This document shows, piece by piece, positions 27,751-36,078 of a stretch of 62,403 nt of DNA. A program made the position numbers and the translations under genes. The DNA lies in the NCBI GenBank assembly GCA_949290055.1, contig CASEQJ010000007.1, forward strand, positions 1 to 62,403, read 5' to 3'. Each line of letters begins with the position of its first letter. The stretch's first letter is position 1. The notes under the pieces are model-generated. The model saw nothing but the letters and a program-made list of their open reading frames with translations, had not been told where the DNA came from and did no database searches. The DNA comes from an uncultured Olsenella sp. GTDB taxonomy: Bacteria; Actinomycetota; Coriobacteriia; Coriobacteriales; Atopobiaceae.

Positions 27751-28491
27751 TTTGGCGGCGTTGTCGATGCAGGAAAGCGCGTTCAGACTGCGCGGGTAGC
27801 CGATGTAGGGCAGGATCTGCATGACCACGCGATAGAGGAAGTCCTTCGTACGCCCAAGGTTGAGGTTGGCCCCGGCGTGCGCGGTGGCCTGCGGCTCACA
27901 GCCACCCTGCGCCACGAGGTAGCAGAACGTGACCATCTCGCGGTCGAGGTCCGAGAGGCCACCGCGCGTGTAGTAGTCGCCGAAGCAGTTCTCTGCGAGC
28001 CACAGGTTTACGTTGGCGCGCTCTGCAGGGCAGGTCTTCCAGTTCTCGCGCATGTGCTCGCCAAAGTAGTCGATCTGCTTCTGGTTGCCCGCAGCGCCGC
28101 GCGTCTCGAGCGTCGTGGTGGCCTGTGCGGGCAGCGGGAGCTCCACGCCCTTCTCGGCAAACACCTCGTTCATGACCGAGAAGAACGGGCGGGTCCGGCC
28201 GATGCCGAGATACGCCGTGCCCTGGTAGACAACCTCGCGTGCCTCGACGGGGGTGACAGCCTTGGCGTCGAGCGCCTCAGCCAGCGTGACGCGGAGCTGC
28301 TCTGCGCCCTGGCAGCCGAGAAGCGCCGCCAGAATCGCGAGGTACCGCTCGCGCGACGGGAGCTTGGCCGTTGGCTCGCCGGGGACCTCCTCGCCCGCGA
28401 AGTACGCGAAGCGCTCCGCGAACTCCGGGTCCGTCGGTGCCAGCCGCGCCATGCCGCAGGTCAGTGTGCTCGTGTCTGTTATGTCTGCCAT
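27748..28491 (-). CDS. Carboxymuconolactone decarboxylase family protein
   Basis: 247 residues with two AhpD-like helical units; the second has ENCFGDYYTRGGLSDLDREMVTFCYLVAQGGCEPQ with the conserved Glu and Cys positions. Members act as decarboxylases, hydroperoxidases or thiol oxidoreductases. In this context (cupin, aldo/keto reductase, flavodoxins) a redox role seems likely. The stop is provided by the edge of a palindrome shared with the PTS gene end. Confidence 0.85.
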   Translation of the reverse strand: MADITDTSTLTCGMARLAPTDPEFAERFAYFAGEEVPGEPTAKLPSRERYLAILAALLGCQGAEQLRVTLAEALDAKAVTPVEAREVVYQGTAYLGIGRTRPFFSVMNEVFAEKGVELPLPAQATTTLETRGAAGNQKQIDYFGEHMRENWKTCPAERANVNLWLAENCFGDYYTRGGLSDLDREMVTFCYLVAQGGCEPQATAHAGANLNLGRTKDFLYRVVMQILPYIGYPRSLNALSCIDNAAK

Positions 28492-28499
28492 CGTTGCTC

Positions 28500-28874
28500 C
28501 TATCTCTCAACCGTTTGATTGCGCAGCTCAATGCGCGCTTCGTGAGCTCCCGAAAGGCCGCGCAGCGCGTCGAGCGGGCCCACCGCGTGGCCCAGCGTGA
28601 CCTGGCCGCCATAGCGCGTGGAGTTCTCCTCGTCGTCAAAGAAGAGCGCGAGCCAATCGCCCTCGGGCTTGTAGTTGAGGTCGCCATCGGACCAGCCGGG
28701 GTGGACGTCGGCGGCGTCGTGAGGCAGCGAGAAGGGCAGCTGGCCGCAGCACCCCACGCTCGAGACGCTCATGGGGAGCTCCAGCGGCAGACGGGCGACA
28801 AGCGCGCGCGAGGCGGCGGATCCGTCCAGCTCAACCGGCACGGCAACCTCGCCTATCCGCAGCTCAACCCTCAC
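28500..28874 (-). CDS. Cyclophilin-like fold protein
   Basis: 124 residues; LPMSVSSVGCCGQLPFSLP and PEGDWLALFFDDEENS..GQVTLGHAVG are typical of the small bacterial cyclophilin-like family found with flavodoxin and cupin genes. It lacks a recognised isomerase active site in what I can see. GTG start with GGGAGG before it. It heads the minus-strand cluster and is divergent from the LysR gene. Confidence 0.8.
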   Translation of the reverse strand: MRVELRIGEVAVPVELDGSAASRALVARLPLELPMSVSSVGCCGQLPFSLPHDAADVHPGWSDGDLNYKPEGDWLALFFDDEENSTRYGGQVTLGHAVGPLDALRGLSGAHEARIELRNQTVER

Positions 28875-28929
28875 GTCCGCCTCCCGCGTGCAAAAGCTCC
28901 TGCCCCCTTTACATATTCTCCGTCGTGGG

Positions 28930-28985
28930 AAGTTGAGCTACAATTGCTTATATCGAATATCGTGATATGCCTTTCGGTAATGGAC
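28930..28985. promoter_or_regulatory. Divergent promoter region with A/T-rich dyad
   Basis: Between the cyclophilin-like and LysR genes lies TTATATCGAATATCGTGATA, with overlapping ATATCG/CGATAT half-sites, in otherwise GC-rich DNA. Its place in a divergent LysR intergenic region makes it a likely LysR binding and promoter site. Confidence 0.5.
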
Positions 28986-28990
28986 CTGCC

Positions 28991-29902
28991 ATGGAACTCC
29001 GCACCCTTCGCTACTTCCTCGCCGTGTGCGAGCACGGGACGATGTCGCGCGCCGCGGAGGCGCTGCACGTGACGCAGCCCGCGCTCTCCCGGCAGATCGC
29101 CGCCCTCGAGCGCGAGCTCGGGACCCCGCTCCTCGAGCGCCACAGCCGCAGCGTCACGCCCACCGAGAAGGGCCTCTACCTGCGACGACGCGCGCAGGAG
29201 ATCGTGGGCCTCGCGGACCAGACCGCCTCAGACCTCACGCACGGCGAGGACATCGTGGAGGGCGACGTCTTCATCGGCGCCGGAGAGTCGGAGGGCCTGC
29301 GCGTGATCGCCCACCACGTGCGCGCCTTTCGCGAGAAGTACCCCGGCGTGCGCTTCCACCTGCACAGCGGCAACGCGCCGGACCTCATCGAGCGCCTGGA
29401 GCACGGCGTCGACGACTTCTCCGTGCTCATGAGCTACCCCGACGTGGACCGCTACGCACACCTGCGCCTCTCCCCCACCGACGCCTGGGGCGTGCTCATG
29501 CGCGACGACGACCCGCTGGCCGCGCGCGAGTCCGTGGGCCCCGCCGACCTTCTCGGCGAGCCGCTCGTCGTGCCAGAGCGCCACGCCAAGGGCGACAAGC
29601 TCACTTGGCTTCTCGCCACGTGGTTTGGCGAGCGCGCTGGCGAGGTCAGCATCGCGGCGACCTATAACCTCTCCTACAACGGCGCACTGCTCGTTCGCGA
29701 GGGCGTGGGCCGCATGATCTCCTTCGACGGACTCACGACCGTGGGCCCGGGCACGGGACTGGAGTTTCGCCTTCTCTTCCCACCGCTCGTCTCGGTCATC
29801 GACCTCGCCTGGAAGCGTGACGTCCCCCTCGGCGACGCCGCGCGACGGTTCCTGGAGCTAGTTCGCAGAAAACAGCCATCAGAATTAGATGTCAACGTTT
29901 GA
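28991..29902 (+). CDS. LysR-family transcriptional regulator
   Basis: 303 residues. N-terminal winged HTH: MELRTLRYFLAVCEHGTMSRAAEALHVTQPALSRQI is textbook LysR; the C-terminal effector domain begins VFIGAGESEGLRV. I take the second in-frame ATG because LysR proteins begin at MELR. It is divergent from the cyclophilin-CMD-cupin-AKR genes and most likely controls them; the inducer is unknown. Confidence 0.92.
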   Translation: MELRTLRYFLAVCEHGTMSRAAEALHVTQPALSRQIAALERELGTPLLERHSRSVTPTEKGLYLRRRAQEIVGLADQTASDLTHGEDIVEGDVFIGAGESEGLRVIAHHVRAFREKYPGVRFHLHSGNAPDLIERLEHGVDDFSVLMSYPDVDRYAHLRLSPTDAWGVLMRDDDPLAARESVGPADLLGEPLVVPERHAKGDKLTWLLATWFGERAGEVSIAATYNLSYNGALLVREGVGRMISFDGLTTVGPGTGLEFRLLFPPLVSVIDLAWKRDVPLGDAARRFLELVRRKQPSELDVNV

Positions 29903-29957
29903 ATTCAATTGATATTGGATAGAATCAACACAACATCAATTGCAGTAAGGAGTCGAT

Positions 29958-30218
29958 ATGGCTATCACGACCGCACCTCTCGGCAACCGCGTTGACGTCA
30001 ATCTCAAGCGAGCGTTCGAGGCAACAGCAGAGGAGCTCGGACTGAGCGCCACCTCGGCACTCACGGTCTTTATGAAGCGCTTCGTGGAGGACGGCGGCTT
30101 CCCCTTTGACGTGCGCCGTCGCACTCCGAGTGTGGCTGAGTATGCGGCGGAGATGGACACCCGCTATCGCGCCATGTGCGACGGAAACGAGACCGAGCAC
30201 GATCTCGTGGAGGTCTAG
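29958..30218 (+). CDS. relB: RelB/DinJ-family antitoxin
   Basis: 86 residues. The N-terminal half is a ribbon-helix-helix (VDVNLKRAFEATAEELGLSATSALTVFMKRFVEDGGFPFDV), typical of RelB/DinJ; the C-terminus is acidic and probably wraps the toxin. AAGGAG precedes the ATG. The toxin gene follows two bases after the stop, so this is a toxin-antitoxin operon, probably autoregulated. Confidence 0.9.
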   Translation: MAITTAPLGNRVDVNLKRAFEATAEELGLSATSALTVFMKRFVEDGGFPFDVRRRTPSVAEYAAEMDTRYRAMCDGNETEHDLVEV

Positions 30219-30220
30219 GG

Positions 30221-30490
30221 ATGCCGTACCTCTGGGACGACCAGGCCTGGGCGGACTACCAGTACTGGCTCACGCAGGACAAGAAGACCCTCCGCCGCAT
30301 CAACGCCCTGCTCAAGGACATCGCGCAAACCGGAGGAGCCGAGCCGGGAATCGGCAAGTCCGAGCTGCTCAGACACTCAAAGGAGGGTCTGAGCAGCGTT
30401 CGCATAAACGGGAAGAACCGCCTCACCTACAGGGTCGATGGAGACGTGGTGCGCATCGTCTCCTGTCGGGGCTACTACGAAGATCGCTAA
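30221..30490 (+). CDS. yoeB: YoeB/Txe-family mRNA interferase toxin
   Basis: 89 residues. YLWDDQAWADYQYWLTQDKKTLRRINALLKDI, then GKSELLRHSKEGLSSVRINGKNRLTYRV and a CRGYYED end follow the RelE-fold YoeB/Txe pattern, with the tail slightly different from the usual RYHY. It cleaves mRNA at the ribosome when freed from RelB. Start chosen right after the antitoxin stop. Confidence 0.9.
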   Translation: MPYLWDDQAWADYQYWLTQDKKTLRRINALLKDIAQTGGAEPGIGKSELLRHSKEGLSSVRINGKNRLTYRVDGDVVRIVSCRGYYEDR

Positions 30491-30521
30491 CAACGTCGCA
30501 CTTATAGAAAGAGGACACGCC

Positions 30522-31157
30522 ATGAAGGTCATGCTCGTGAACGGAAGCCCGCACAAGGCGGGGAGCACCAACCGCGCGCTCGAGGAGGTGGCGCGCACGC
30601 TGGAGGCAGAGGGCATTGAGGCGGAGATCTTCTGGATCGGTGCGCGGCCCGTGGGCGGCTGTGTGGCCTGCGGCGGGTGCGCAAAGCTCGGCCGCTGCGC
30701 TTTCGACGACGTGGTGAACGAGTTCCGACCTAAGGCAACCGAGGCCGACGGCTTCGTCTTTGGCGCGCCGGTGCACTACGCGCACGCCGCGTCGTCGCTG
30801 CTGGGCTTCATGGACCGCCTCTTCTACAGCAACGGACGCGCGGGCGAGAAGAACGTGCTCGCGTACAAGCCCGCGGCGGCCGTGGCGAGCGCCCGGCGCG
30901 GCGGCACCACCTCGGCCTTCGATGACATCAACAAGTTCTTCACCATCGCGCAGATGCCGGTGGTGAGCTCGCGCTACTGGAACAATGTGCACGGCAACGT
31001 GGCCACGGAAACCGAGCAGGACGCCGAGGGCCTCTGGACCATGCGCCAACTCGGCCGCAACATGGCATGGATGCTCAAATGCCTGGAGGCGGGCCGCGCG
31101 GCGGGCGTGGAGCTGCCCGCACAGGAAACCGGCCAGCAGACGAACTTCATACGGTAA
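30522..31157 (+). CDS. Flavodoxin-fold iron-sulfur flavoprotein / NAD(P)H oxidoreductase
   Basis: 211 residues. MLVNGSPHKAGSTNRALEEVA is the FMN phosphate loop; VACGGCAKLGRC supplies a compact Cys cluster of the iron-sulfur flavoprotein type; FGAPVHYAHAASSLLGFMDR is the flavin-side segment. It probably transfers electrons in the anaerobic redox network encoded around it. It contains GEKNVLAY over a GAGAAGAAC site. Confidence 0.88.
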   Translation: MKVMLVNGSPHKAGSTNRALEEVARTLEAEGIEAEIFWIGARPVGGCVACGGCAKLGRCAFDDVVNEFRPKATEADGFVFGAPVHYAHAASSLLGFMDRLFYSNGRAGEKNVLAYKPAAAVASARRGGTTSAFDDINKFFTIAQMPVVSSRYWNNVHGNVATETEQDAEGLWTMRQLGRNMAWMLKCLEAGRAAGVELPAQETGQQTNFIR

Positions 31158-31185
31158 GAGCAGCTCCGCAGGATAGGCGTCTTCG

Positions 31186-31722
31186 CTACAGCGAGCGCCC
31201 CAGCTCGAAGGCGCGCTGCGGGGCGTCGGACGCGCGTGTCATGGACGGCGTGCCGCAGCCGCGTCCGAGCACGCGCCCGCAGTCGCGCAGGTCGAGATAG
31301 CGGACCAGCGTATCGTAGTGCGCCTCCAGAGCTTCGAAGGTCCAGCTGTCCGCGTTCCACGCAACGGCGAGAAGGACGGAGCGCAGCCGCCGCGCCGTGA
31401 TGGCGGGGTTCTCGGAGCAGAAGCGGTCGATCACGGCCTTGAGCTGCGCAGACATGCCGTAGTAGTAGAGCGGCGTCGCCAGGACCAGCACGTCGGCCGC
31501 AAGGATCTTGTCCAGGATCGCGGCCATGCCGTCGCGTTGGACGCACGGACGCGCACCATAGCCGCAGGCCACGCAGCCCGTGCAGGGGTGCACGTCCGCC
31601 TGCGCCACGTCGATGCGCTCAACGTCATGCCCCGCCTGGCGAGCGCCGCGTGCGAACTCCTCGCAGAGGATGGCGGTGGAGCCGTCGCGGTTGGGGCTTC
31701 CCTGCAAGATGATGATGTTCAT
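31186..31722 (-). CDS. Flavodoxin-family NAD(P)H oxidoreductase
   Basis: 178 residues. IILQGSPNRDGSTAILCEEFA is the FMN loop, with CTGCVACGYGARPCVQRD a Cys-rich loop and LATPLYYYGMSAQLKAVIDR the second flavin motif. Same family as the preceding gene but only distantly alike. It is convergent with that gene and co-oriented with the flavodoxin lipoprotein, probably in one transcript. Confidence 0.87.
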   Translation of the reverse strand: MNIIILQGSPNRDGSTAILCEEFARGARQAGHDVERIDVAQADVHPCTGCVACGYGARPCVQRDGMAAILDKILAADVLVLATPLYYYGMSAQLKAVIDRFCSENPAITARRLRSVLLAVAWNADSWTFEALEAHYDTLVRYLDLRDCGRVLGRGCGTPSMTRASDAPQRAFELGRSL

Positions 31723-31730
31723 GGTCCCCC

Positions 31731-32354
31731 TTACAGCCCAAGGCCGACGACCCAGTCTGCTGCCTCGTCACCAGCACCAGCTGAGAAACGCTCACCCTCG
31801 CGCCACTCACCGGCGCCAGCCATCTCAGCTAGGAGCTCGGCGCTGCTCCCAATTCCCGACGAGCCCGACGTGCAGAACGGCACCACGGTCTTTCCGGCAA
31901 AGTCGTTGCCCTCCACGAACGTGCGCAGCGGCCACGCTGCCTCGCCCCACCAGATCGGATAGCCGAGAAGAACCGTGTCGTAGTCGGCCCAGCCGTCGGG
32001 CGTGACCTGCGCGAGCTCGGGGTTGGTCCCGTCCGCGCGCTCGACGCTCGTGCGGGAGGCGTCATCGTTGTAGTTGAGGTCCGCCTCCGTGTAGGGATCG
32101 GCTGCCTCGATGACGAATACGTCCGCGCCCAGGCGCCCGGCGATCGCCGTGGCCACACCCTCCGTGTTGCCCGTCGCCGAGAAGTACGCGACAAGAACGT
32201 TGCCCACAGGAGCGACATCCGCTGCGGGGGCGTCCTTGGCCGGCTCCGGTGCCGAATCCGCCGCGGGCGCCTCGTCCTTCTCGCCAGAGCAACCGGCCAC
32301 AAACAGACTTGCCATCCCCGCCGCAACCGTCAGGAAGTTCCTTCTCGTCAGCAT
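31731..32354 (-). CDS. Flavodoxin-domain lipoprotein
   Basis: 207 residues. LTRRNFLTVAAGMASLFVAGC is a Tat signal with lipobox (Cys at 22). After a Pro/Ala-rich linker the flavodoxin domain starts with VAYFSATGNTEGVA and has LLGYPIWWGEAAWPLRTFVEG. It should be an extracytoplasmic, membrane-anchored flavoprotein, unusual compared with cytosolic flavodoxins but common in anaerobic Actinobacteria and Firmicutes. ATG chosen for the clean signal peptide; GGAGAAG in front doubles as ribosome site and genome motif. Confidence 0.88.
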   Translation of the reverse strand: MLTRRNFLTVAAGMASLFVAGCSGEKDEAPAADSAPEPAKDAPAADVAPVGNVLVAYFSATGNTEGVATAIAGRLGADVFVIEAADPYTEADLNYNDDASRTSVERADGTNPELAQVTPDGWADYDTVLLGYPIWWGEAAWPLRTFVEGNDFAGKTVVPFCTSGSSGIGSSAELLAEMAGAGEWREGERFSAGAGDEAADWVVGLGL

Positions 32355-32390
32355 GTTCTTCTCCGTCTCCGGTTCTTCTCCTGAATCGAT

Positions 32391-32463
32391 TAACACGCAG
32401 AATCCGGTTCCATTTCGTATATCCGCAGGATCCAAAATGGGAAAAGTCAGATTCTGCGTGTTA
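32391..32463. repeat. Intergenic inverted repeat, 14-base arms
   Basis: Perfect arms TAACACGCAGAATC and GATTCTGCGTGTTA enclose a loop with a second, inner complementarity (TTCCATTT with AAAATGGGAA). Located between the iron alcohol dehydrogenase stop and the flavodoxin lipoprotein start. Architecture resembles the stop-to-stop repeat at 44272-44344 (both arms begin TAAC.CGCA). Confidence 0.7.
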
Positions 32464-32496
32464 TTTCGGCGAGCCCGCGCAAACGGGCCAAGCGAA

Positions 32497-32518
32497 TCAA
32501 ACGACTTGTCCCCTTTGA
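32497..32518. repeat. Degenerate GGGGACA palindrome at the ADH stop
   Basis: On the minus strand, TCAAAGGGGACA follows the TAG stop after one base, and TTTGA closes a weak stem. It looks like a decayed member of the stop-codon palindrome family. Confidence 0.5.
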
Positions 32519-32519
32519 C

Positions 32520-33701
32520 CTACAGGCTCGCACGGAGCACCGACACAATCTCGTCGCGCGAGAGCACGTGGTAGCCGCCCTGCATGACGAGGGTGGAGTC
32601 GGCGATGGCCTCGACCATGTCCTCGGTGGCGCCGAGCTCGGAGATGCTCATGACGCAGCCGATCTCGCGCATCCAGGCCTCCATGGCGTCGAGGCCGGCA
32701 GCGGCGAGCTCCTCGGTCGTGCGGCGCTCGGGCGAGATACCCCACACGTTGGTCGCGAACCGCGCGAACTTCTCGACACCGTAGGGCATGACCAGGCGAT
32801 AGTACGGCAGCGCCACGGCGGCGAGCGTCATGCCGTGCGTGGCGTCAGTGTGGGCGCCCACGGCCTGGCCGAGCATGTGGACCTCCCAGTCCGTGGACTT
32901 GCCGCAGGCCACGAGCGTGTTGAGCGCCCAGGTGGCGCACCACATGATGTTGGAGCGGGCCTCATAGTCCTCCGGATCGGCCACGGCGGCGCGGCTGGCG
33001 GTGACCAGCGAGCGCATGAGGCCCTCGGAGAGGTAGTCGGAGGTGTTGTCGTCGGTGCCCGAGAAGTACTGCTCGGTGATGTGGTTCATGATGTCGTAGA
33101 TGCCGGCCACCATCTGGTATTTGGGCAGCGAGTAGGTGAACTCGGGGTTCAGCACGGCAAAGCGCGGGAACACGCGCTCGTCCGCGAAGACGTGGCCGAC
33201 CTTCATCTTGGTCTCGTGGTTGGTGATGACCGAGCCGCAGTTCATCTCGGAGCCCGTGCCCACCATCGTGAGAACCGAGCCCACGGGGATGACGTCGAGG
33301 TCGGCCGCCGGCTCGTCGAAGTCCACCCAGTACTTCTGCCAGGGGTCCACGCCGTCCGGCAGGTTGGCCGAGACGGCCACGCCCTTGGCATAGTCGACGC
33401 AGGAGCCGCCGCCCACCGCGAGGATGAGGTCGACGTGGTTCTCGCGCGCCAGCCCCACACCCTCGTAGAGCTTCTCGACCGTGGGGTTGGGCATGACACC
33501 CGCGTCCTCCACGACGGTCTTGCCCGCAGCCGCGAGCGCAGCGACCACCTGATCGTAGATGCCGTTCTTCTTGATGGAGCCACCACCGTAGACGAGCTGG
33601 ACGGTCGGGCCATAGGCCGCGAGCTCCGTCGCGAGGGCATCCATGGCGTCCTTGCCAAAGATCAGCTTGGTGGGGTTGTGATAGGTGAAGTTGCCGAGCA
33701 T
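32520..33701 (-). CDS. Iron-containing alcohol dehydrogenase (YqhD/BDH type)
   Basis: 393 residues. GGGSIKKNGIYDQV binds NAD(P), ILAVGGGSCVDYAKG is the glycine-rich core, and the metal ligands lie in GIYDIMNHITEQYF and GAHTDATHGMTLA (Asp and three His). It belongs with butanol dehydrogenases and YqhD-type aldehyde reductases, detoxifying aldehydes or serving fermentation. It is divergent from a TetR regulator with operator palindromes between them. Confidence 0.93.
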   Translation of the reverse strand: MLGNFTYHNPTKLIFGKDAMDALATELAAYGPTVQLVYGGGSIKKNGIYDQVVAALAAAGKTVVEDAGVMPNPTVEKLYEGVGLARENHVDLILAVGGGSCVDYAKGVAVSANLPDGVDPWQKYWVDFDEPAADLDVIPVGSVLTMVGTGSEMNCGSVITNHETKMKVGHVFADERVFPRFAVLNPEFTYSLPKYQMVAGIYDIMNHITEQYFSGTDDNTSDYLSEGLMRSLVTASRAAVADPEDYEARSNIMWCATWALNTLVACGKSTDWEVHMLGQAVGAHTDATHGMTLAAVALPYYRLVMPYGVEKFARFATNVWGISPERRTTEELAAAGLDAMEAWMREIGCVMSISELGATEDMVEAIADSTLVMQGGYHVLSRDEIVSVLRASL

Positions 33702-33735
33702 GTGCGCTCCCTTCCTCGTAGGTTGGCCACATCAT

Positions 33736-33785
33736 AAGTGACGCTGCGTCACTTGTAAAGATATAAGTGACGCGATTTCGCTTAT
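33736..33785. promoter_or_regulatory. Two TetR-type operators between ADH and tetR
   Basis: AAGTGACG-CTG-CGTCACTT (33736-33754) is a perfect palindrome; ATAAGTGA...TCGCTTAT (33763-33785) is a second, less perfect one with the same AAGTGA half-site. Placed between divergent ADH and TetR genes, they are the expected autoregulatory operators. Confidence 0.75.
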
Positions 33786-33834
33786 TTCCGGTTTCGCTGC
33801 GGTATACTTTGCGCAGCAACCATACGGAGGAGTC

Positions 33835-34485
33835 ATGGCCGAGTTCATAAGGGCGAGAAGCCCTGAGCAGAAGGAGCAGCGTCTCGGCGAGATCAAGGGC
33901 GCCGTCCGCCGCCAGTTCGCGGAGCGCCCCTATCACGAGATCACGCTCACCACAATTGCCGAGGAGCTCGGCTGGTCGCGCGCCAACCTCTACAAGTACG
34001 TGACCACCAAGGAGGAGATCTTCCTCCTGCTCACGGCAGACGAGTGCGACGCCTACTTCGAGGCCCTTCTCGCCGCCCTGCCCGAGGACCGCGAGCTCGC
34101 TCTCGCCGACGCTGCCGACGCCTGGGCAGACGTCGCCGCCGCCCACCAAGAGTACTTTCGCCTGGGAGACCTGCTCACCACGATCGTTGAGACCAACGTC
34201 ACCGTCGAGCGCCTCATGGACTTCAAGCGCGGCTACTACGCACACGTCGACGTGGCGCGCGAGCACCTGCCGCAGGTCATAGGCGTCGCGCCCGAGCACG
34301 TGGAGCCGCTGCTGCTGGCTATCTACTACCACGCCACGGGGCTCGTCAGTTTCTGCTGGAGCAACCCTCTCATCGCAGAAGCGCTCAGGCGCCTTGAGAT
34401 CGAGCGCCCCGAGACCGACTTCCGCGCCGAGATGCGTGATTTTATAGCCATGTGCCTCGAGCACTACGCTCGCCAAGACGCCTGA
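33835..34485 (+). CDS. TetR-family regulator
   Basis: 216 residues. N-terminal HTH (HEITLTTIAEELGWSRANLYKYVTTKEEIFLLL) and an all-helical ligand domain. GGAGGA precedes the ATG. It should bind the paired palindromes upstream and repress the divergent alcohol dehydrogenase; ligand unknown, perhaps an aldehyde. Confidence 0.9.
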   Translation: MAEFIRARSPEQKEQRLGEIKGAVRRQFAERPYHEITLTTIAEELGWSRANLYKYVTTKEEIFLLLTADECDAYFEALLAALPEDRELALADAADAWADVAAAHQEYFRLGDLLTTIVETNVTVERLMDFKRGYYAHVDVAREHLPQVIGVAPEHVEPLLLAIYYHATGLVSFCWSNPLIAEALRRLEIERPETDFRAEMRDFIAMCLEHYARQDA

Positions 34486-34536
34486 CAGCGGCGTCTTATG
34501 CCATGGCCGAGCCTCAAGGCAGTTTTCGACCTCTCC

Positions 34537-34694
34537 TGTGTCACCTCGGGCCTCATATGAGGTGGCTCCGCAAGAACTACGCGTTCTACAGCCCTGCGCC
34601 ACGGAAGAAACACAAGGTCGGGAACACGCCTTGTCGCATGACCAGACAGCGCTAGAGAATTATCCGCTCAGATGAGGCCCGAAGTGACACAGGA
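34537..34694. repeat. Long-arm inverted repeat element, copy 2
   Basis: Arms begin TGTGTCAC and contain CTCATATGAG (left) and CTCAGATGAG (right); about 26 bases each with few mismatches to the copy at 5815-5970. The ~105-base interior is unrelated to copy 1 and contains its own AAGGTCGGGAACACGCCTT stem. Confidence 0.75.
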
Positions 34695-34748
34695 GGCGCT
34701 CCAGAGTGCCTCGGCCGCCAAAGAGCTTACGTGCCATACGGAAAACGC

Positions 34749-34868
34749 ATGCCCTCCCAGAGTATACTCTCAGGCGCCGTGGCGGCCACACTGGTATTTC
34801 TCGCGCTCGTCCTGCTCGCCGTGAAGATCTACTACAAGCAGCGCCTCGCCGCTCCCGCGGCGGAGTAA
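34749..34868 (+). CDS. Small single-helix membrane protein
   Basis: 39 residues: a short N-terminus, one strong helix (GAVAATLVFLALVLLAVKIYY) and a short basic then Ala/Pro tail. It has no recognised family and no strong ribosome site, so it may be non-coding. It ends 39 bases before the next gene on the same strand. Reported because its composition is that of real small membrane proteins. Confidence 0.4.
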   Translation: MPSQSILSGAVAATLVFLALVLLAVKIYYKQRLAAPAAE

Positions 34869-34907
34869 AGTAGCGCCAACAGCCGTTTTCGTGCGAAGGG
34901 AGCACCC

Positions 34908-35306
34908 ATGGACGAGGTTCTCGCCTACCTCAAGGCCAACCCCACGTACTTCCTGGCGACCGTGGACGAGAAGGGCAACCCGCAGGTACGCCCCTTTGGC
35001 ACCATCGCCAAGTTCGAGGGTAAGCTCTACATTCAGACCGGCAAGGTGAAGGCCGTCTCCGACCAGCTGCTCGCGCACCCGCGCGTGGCGATCTGCGCGA
35101 CGGGCGCCGACGGCTCGTGGCTGCGCGTCGAGGCTGACGCCGTGCTCGATGACCGCCTGGAGGCCCGCGAGGCCGTGCTCGCAGAATACCCAGAGCTGCA
35201 GCCCATGTACGCAGCGGACGACGGCAACTGCGAGGTCTTTGCCCTGGAGAACGTGACCGCCACGTTCTGCTCGTTCACTAAGGACCCCTATACGATTCGC
35301 TGGTAG
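34908..35306 (+). CDS. Pyridoxamine 5'-phosphate oxidase-like FMN-binding protein
   Basis: 132 residues, split-barrel fold. YFLATVDEKGNPQVRPFGTIAKFEGKLYIQT is the family core, and LLAHPRVAICATG follows. Such small proteins bind FMN or F420 and reduce various substrates; they are common in anaerobes. AAGGGAG precedes the ATG. Confidence 0.88.
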   Translation: MDEVLAYLKANPTYFLATVDEKGNPQVRPFGTIAKFEGKLYIQTGKVKAVSDQLLAHPRVAICATGADGSWLRVEADAVLDDRLEAREAVLAEYPELQPMYAADDGNCEVFALENVTATFCSFTKDPYTIRW

Positions 35307-35320
35307 CGTAGCGCCCCGGA

Positions 35321-35824
35321 CTATTCCCCAAACGAGAAGAGCGCCCTGCCCGCGCCCGCCTCGCGCCAGGCGGCGAGCGCGGCAAGGCGCTCGACCGTAG
35401 AGGCGGCAAGCGGATCCGGCAATGCGTCCGGCGCAAACCAGCCCACCTCAAGGCTCTCGTCGTCGGCCACGCGCGGCTCTGCGCAGCCGCCCTCGGCAAG
35501 CCGGCACACGAACATGAGGTCCAGGTACTGTGTGCGGTCACCATTGACGTAGACGGTCTCGTGCTGCTGGGCGCGCACGCGCACCAGGTCCGTGGGCACC
35601 ACGTCAACGCCCGTCTCCTCCGCCACCTCGCGGATCACGGTGTCCGCGGGCTCCTCGCCCGGCTCGTTGATTCCGTAGACGAGCGCCCACTCGCCCGTGT
35701 CGGCGCGACGGCCCAGAAGCACGCGCCCCGCGCCGTCCTCCACGTAGGCGCTCACACCGGTGAGCCACAGCAGGTCGTGGCCGATCTTCTCGCGCAGACG
35801 CAGCACGAACTCAGGGGTCGCCAT
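35321..35824 (-). CDS. NUDIX hydrolase
   Basis: 167 residues. The Nudix box is GINEPGEEPADTVIREVAEETGV (G-x5-E-x7-REVAEETG), with all catalytic Glu residues present, inside an alpha-beta-alpha fold. Hydrolyses a nucleoside diphosphate-linked compound, possibly a house-cleaning enzyme. The substrate is unknown. Confidence 0.9.
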   Translation of the reverse strand: MATPEFVLRLREKIGHDLLWLTGVSAYVEDGAGRVLLGRRADTGEWALVYGINEPGEEPADTVIREVAEETGVDVVPTDLVRVRAQQHETVYVNGDRTQYLDLMFVCRLAEGGCAEPRVADDESLEVGWFAPDALPDPLAASTVERLAALAAWREAGAGRALFSFGE

Positions 35825-35836
35825 GCTCTCTCGCCC

Positions 35837-36040
35837 CTAGCGGAGACGGTCACGGTCGTTGCGGCCGGGAAAGTCAATGTGGATCCGTCCGCCCCTCACG
35901 AAGAACCAGATCGCCACGATCACAAAAATCGCCGGCAGCAGGGAGAGCGCGCCCGCGACGATGTTCACCAAAAACGAGATCACGAGCGAGACCACAAACG
36001 CAACGACAAACAGCGTGAGAAGAACGCCAATGATCTGCAT
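35837..36040 (-). CDS. Small two-helix membrane protein
   Basis: 67 residues with two hydrophobic helices (VLLTLFVVAFVVSLVISFLV and LLPAIFVIVAIWFFV) and a basic, Asp-rich tail. No family recognised. The ATG at MQIIGV gives a clean start, with GGAGGTTCGG before it. It lies between the NUDIX and MBL genes on the same strand. Confidence 0.6.
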   Translation of the reverse strand: MQIIGVLLTLFVVAFVVSLVISFLVNIVAGALSLLPAIFVIVAIWFFVRGGRIHIDFPGRNDRDRLR

Positions 36041-36078
36041 CCGAACCTCCAAACGCAACAGCAGGGCCAGCCCCATTG

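Noticed and set aside
34487..34748. Short plus-strand frame across the inverted repeat
   Set aside because: It spans repeat arms and intergenic DNA and lacks a ribosome site; explained by the repeat element.
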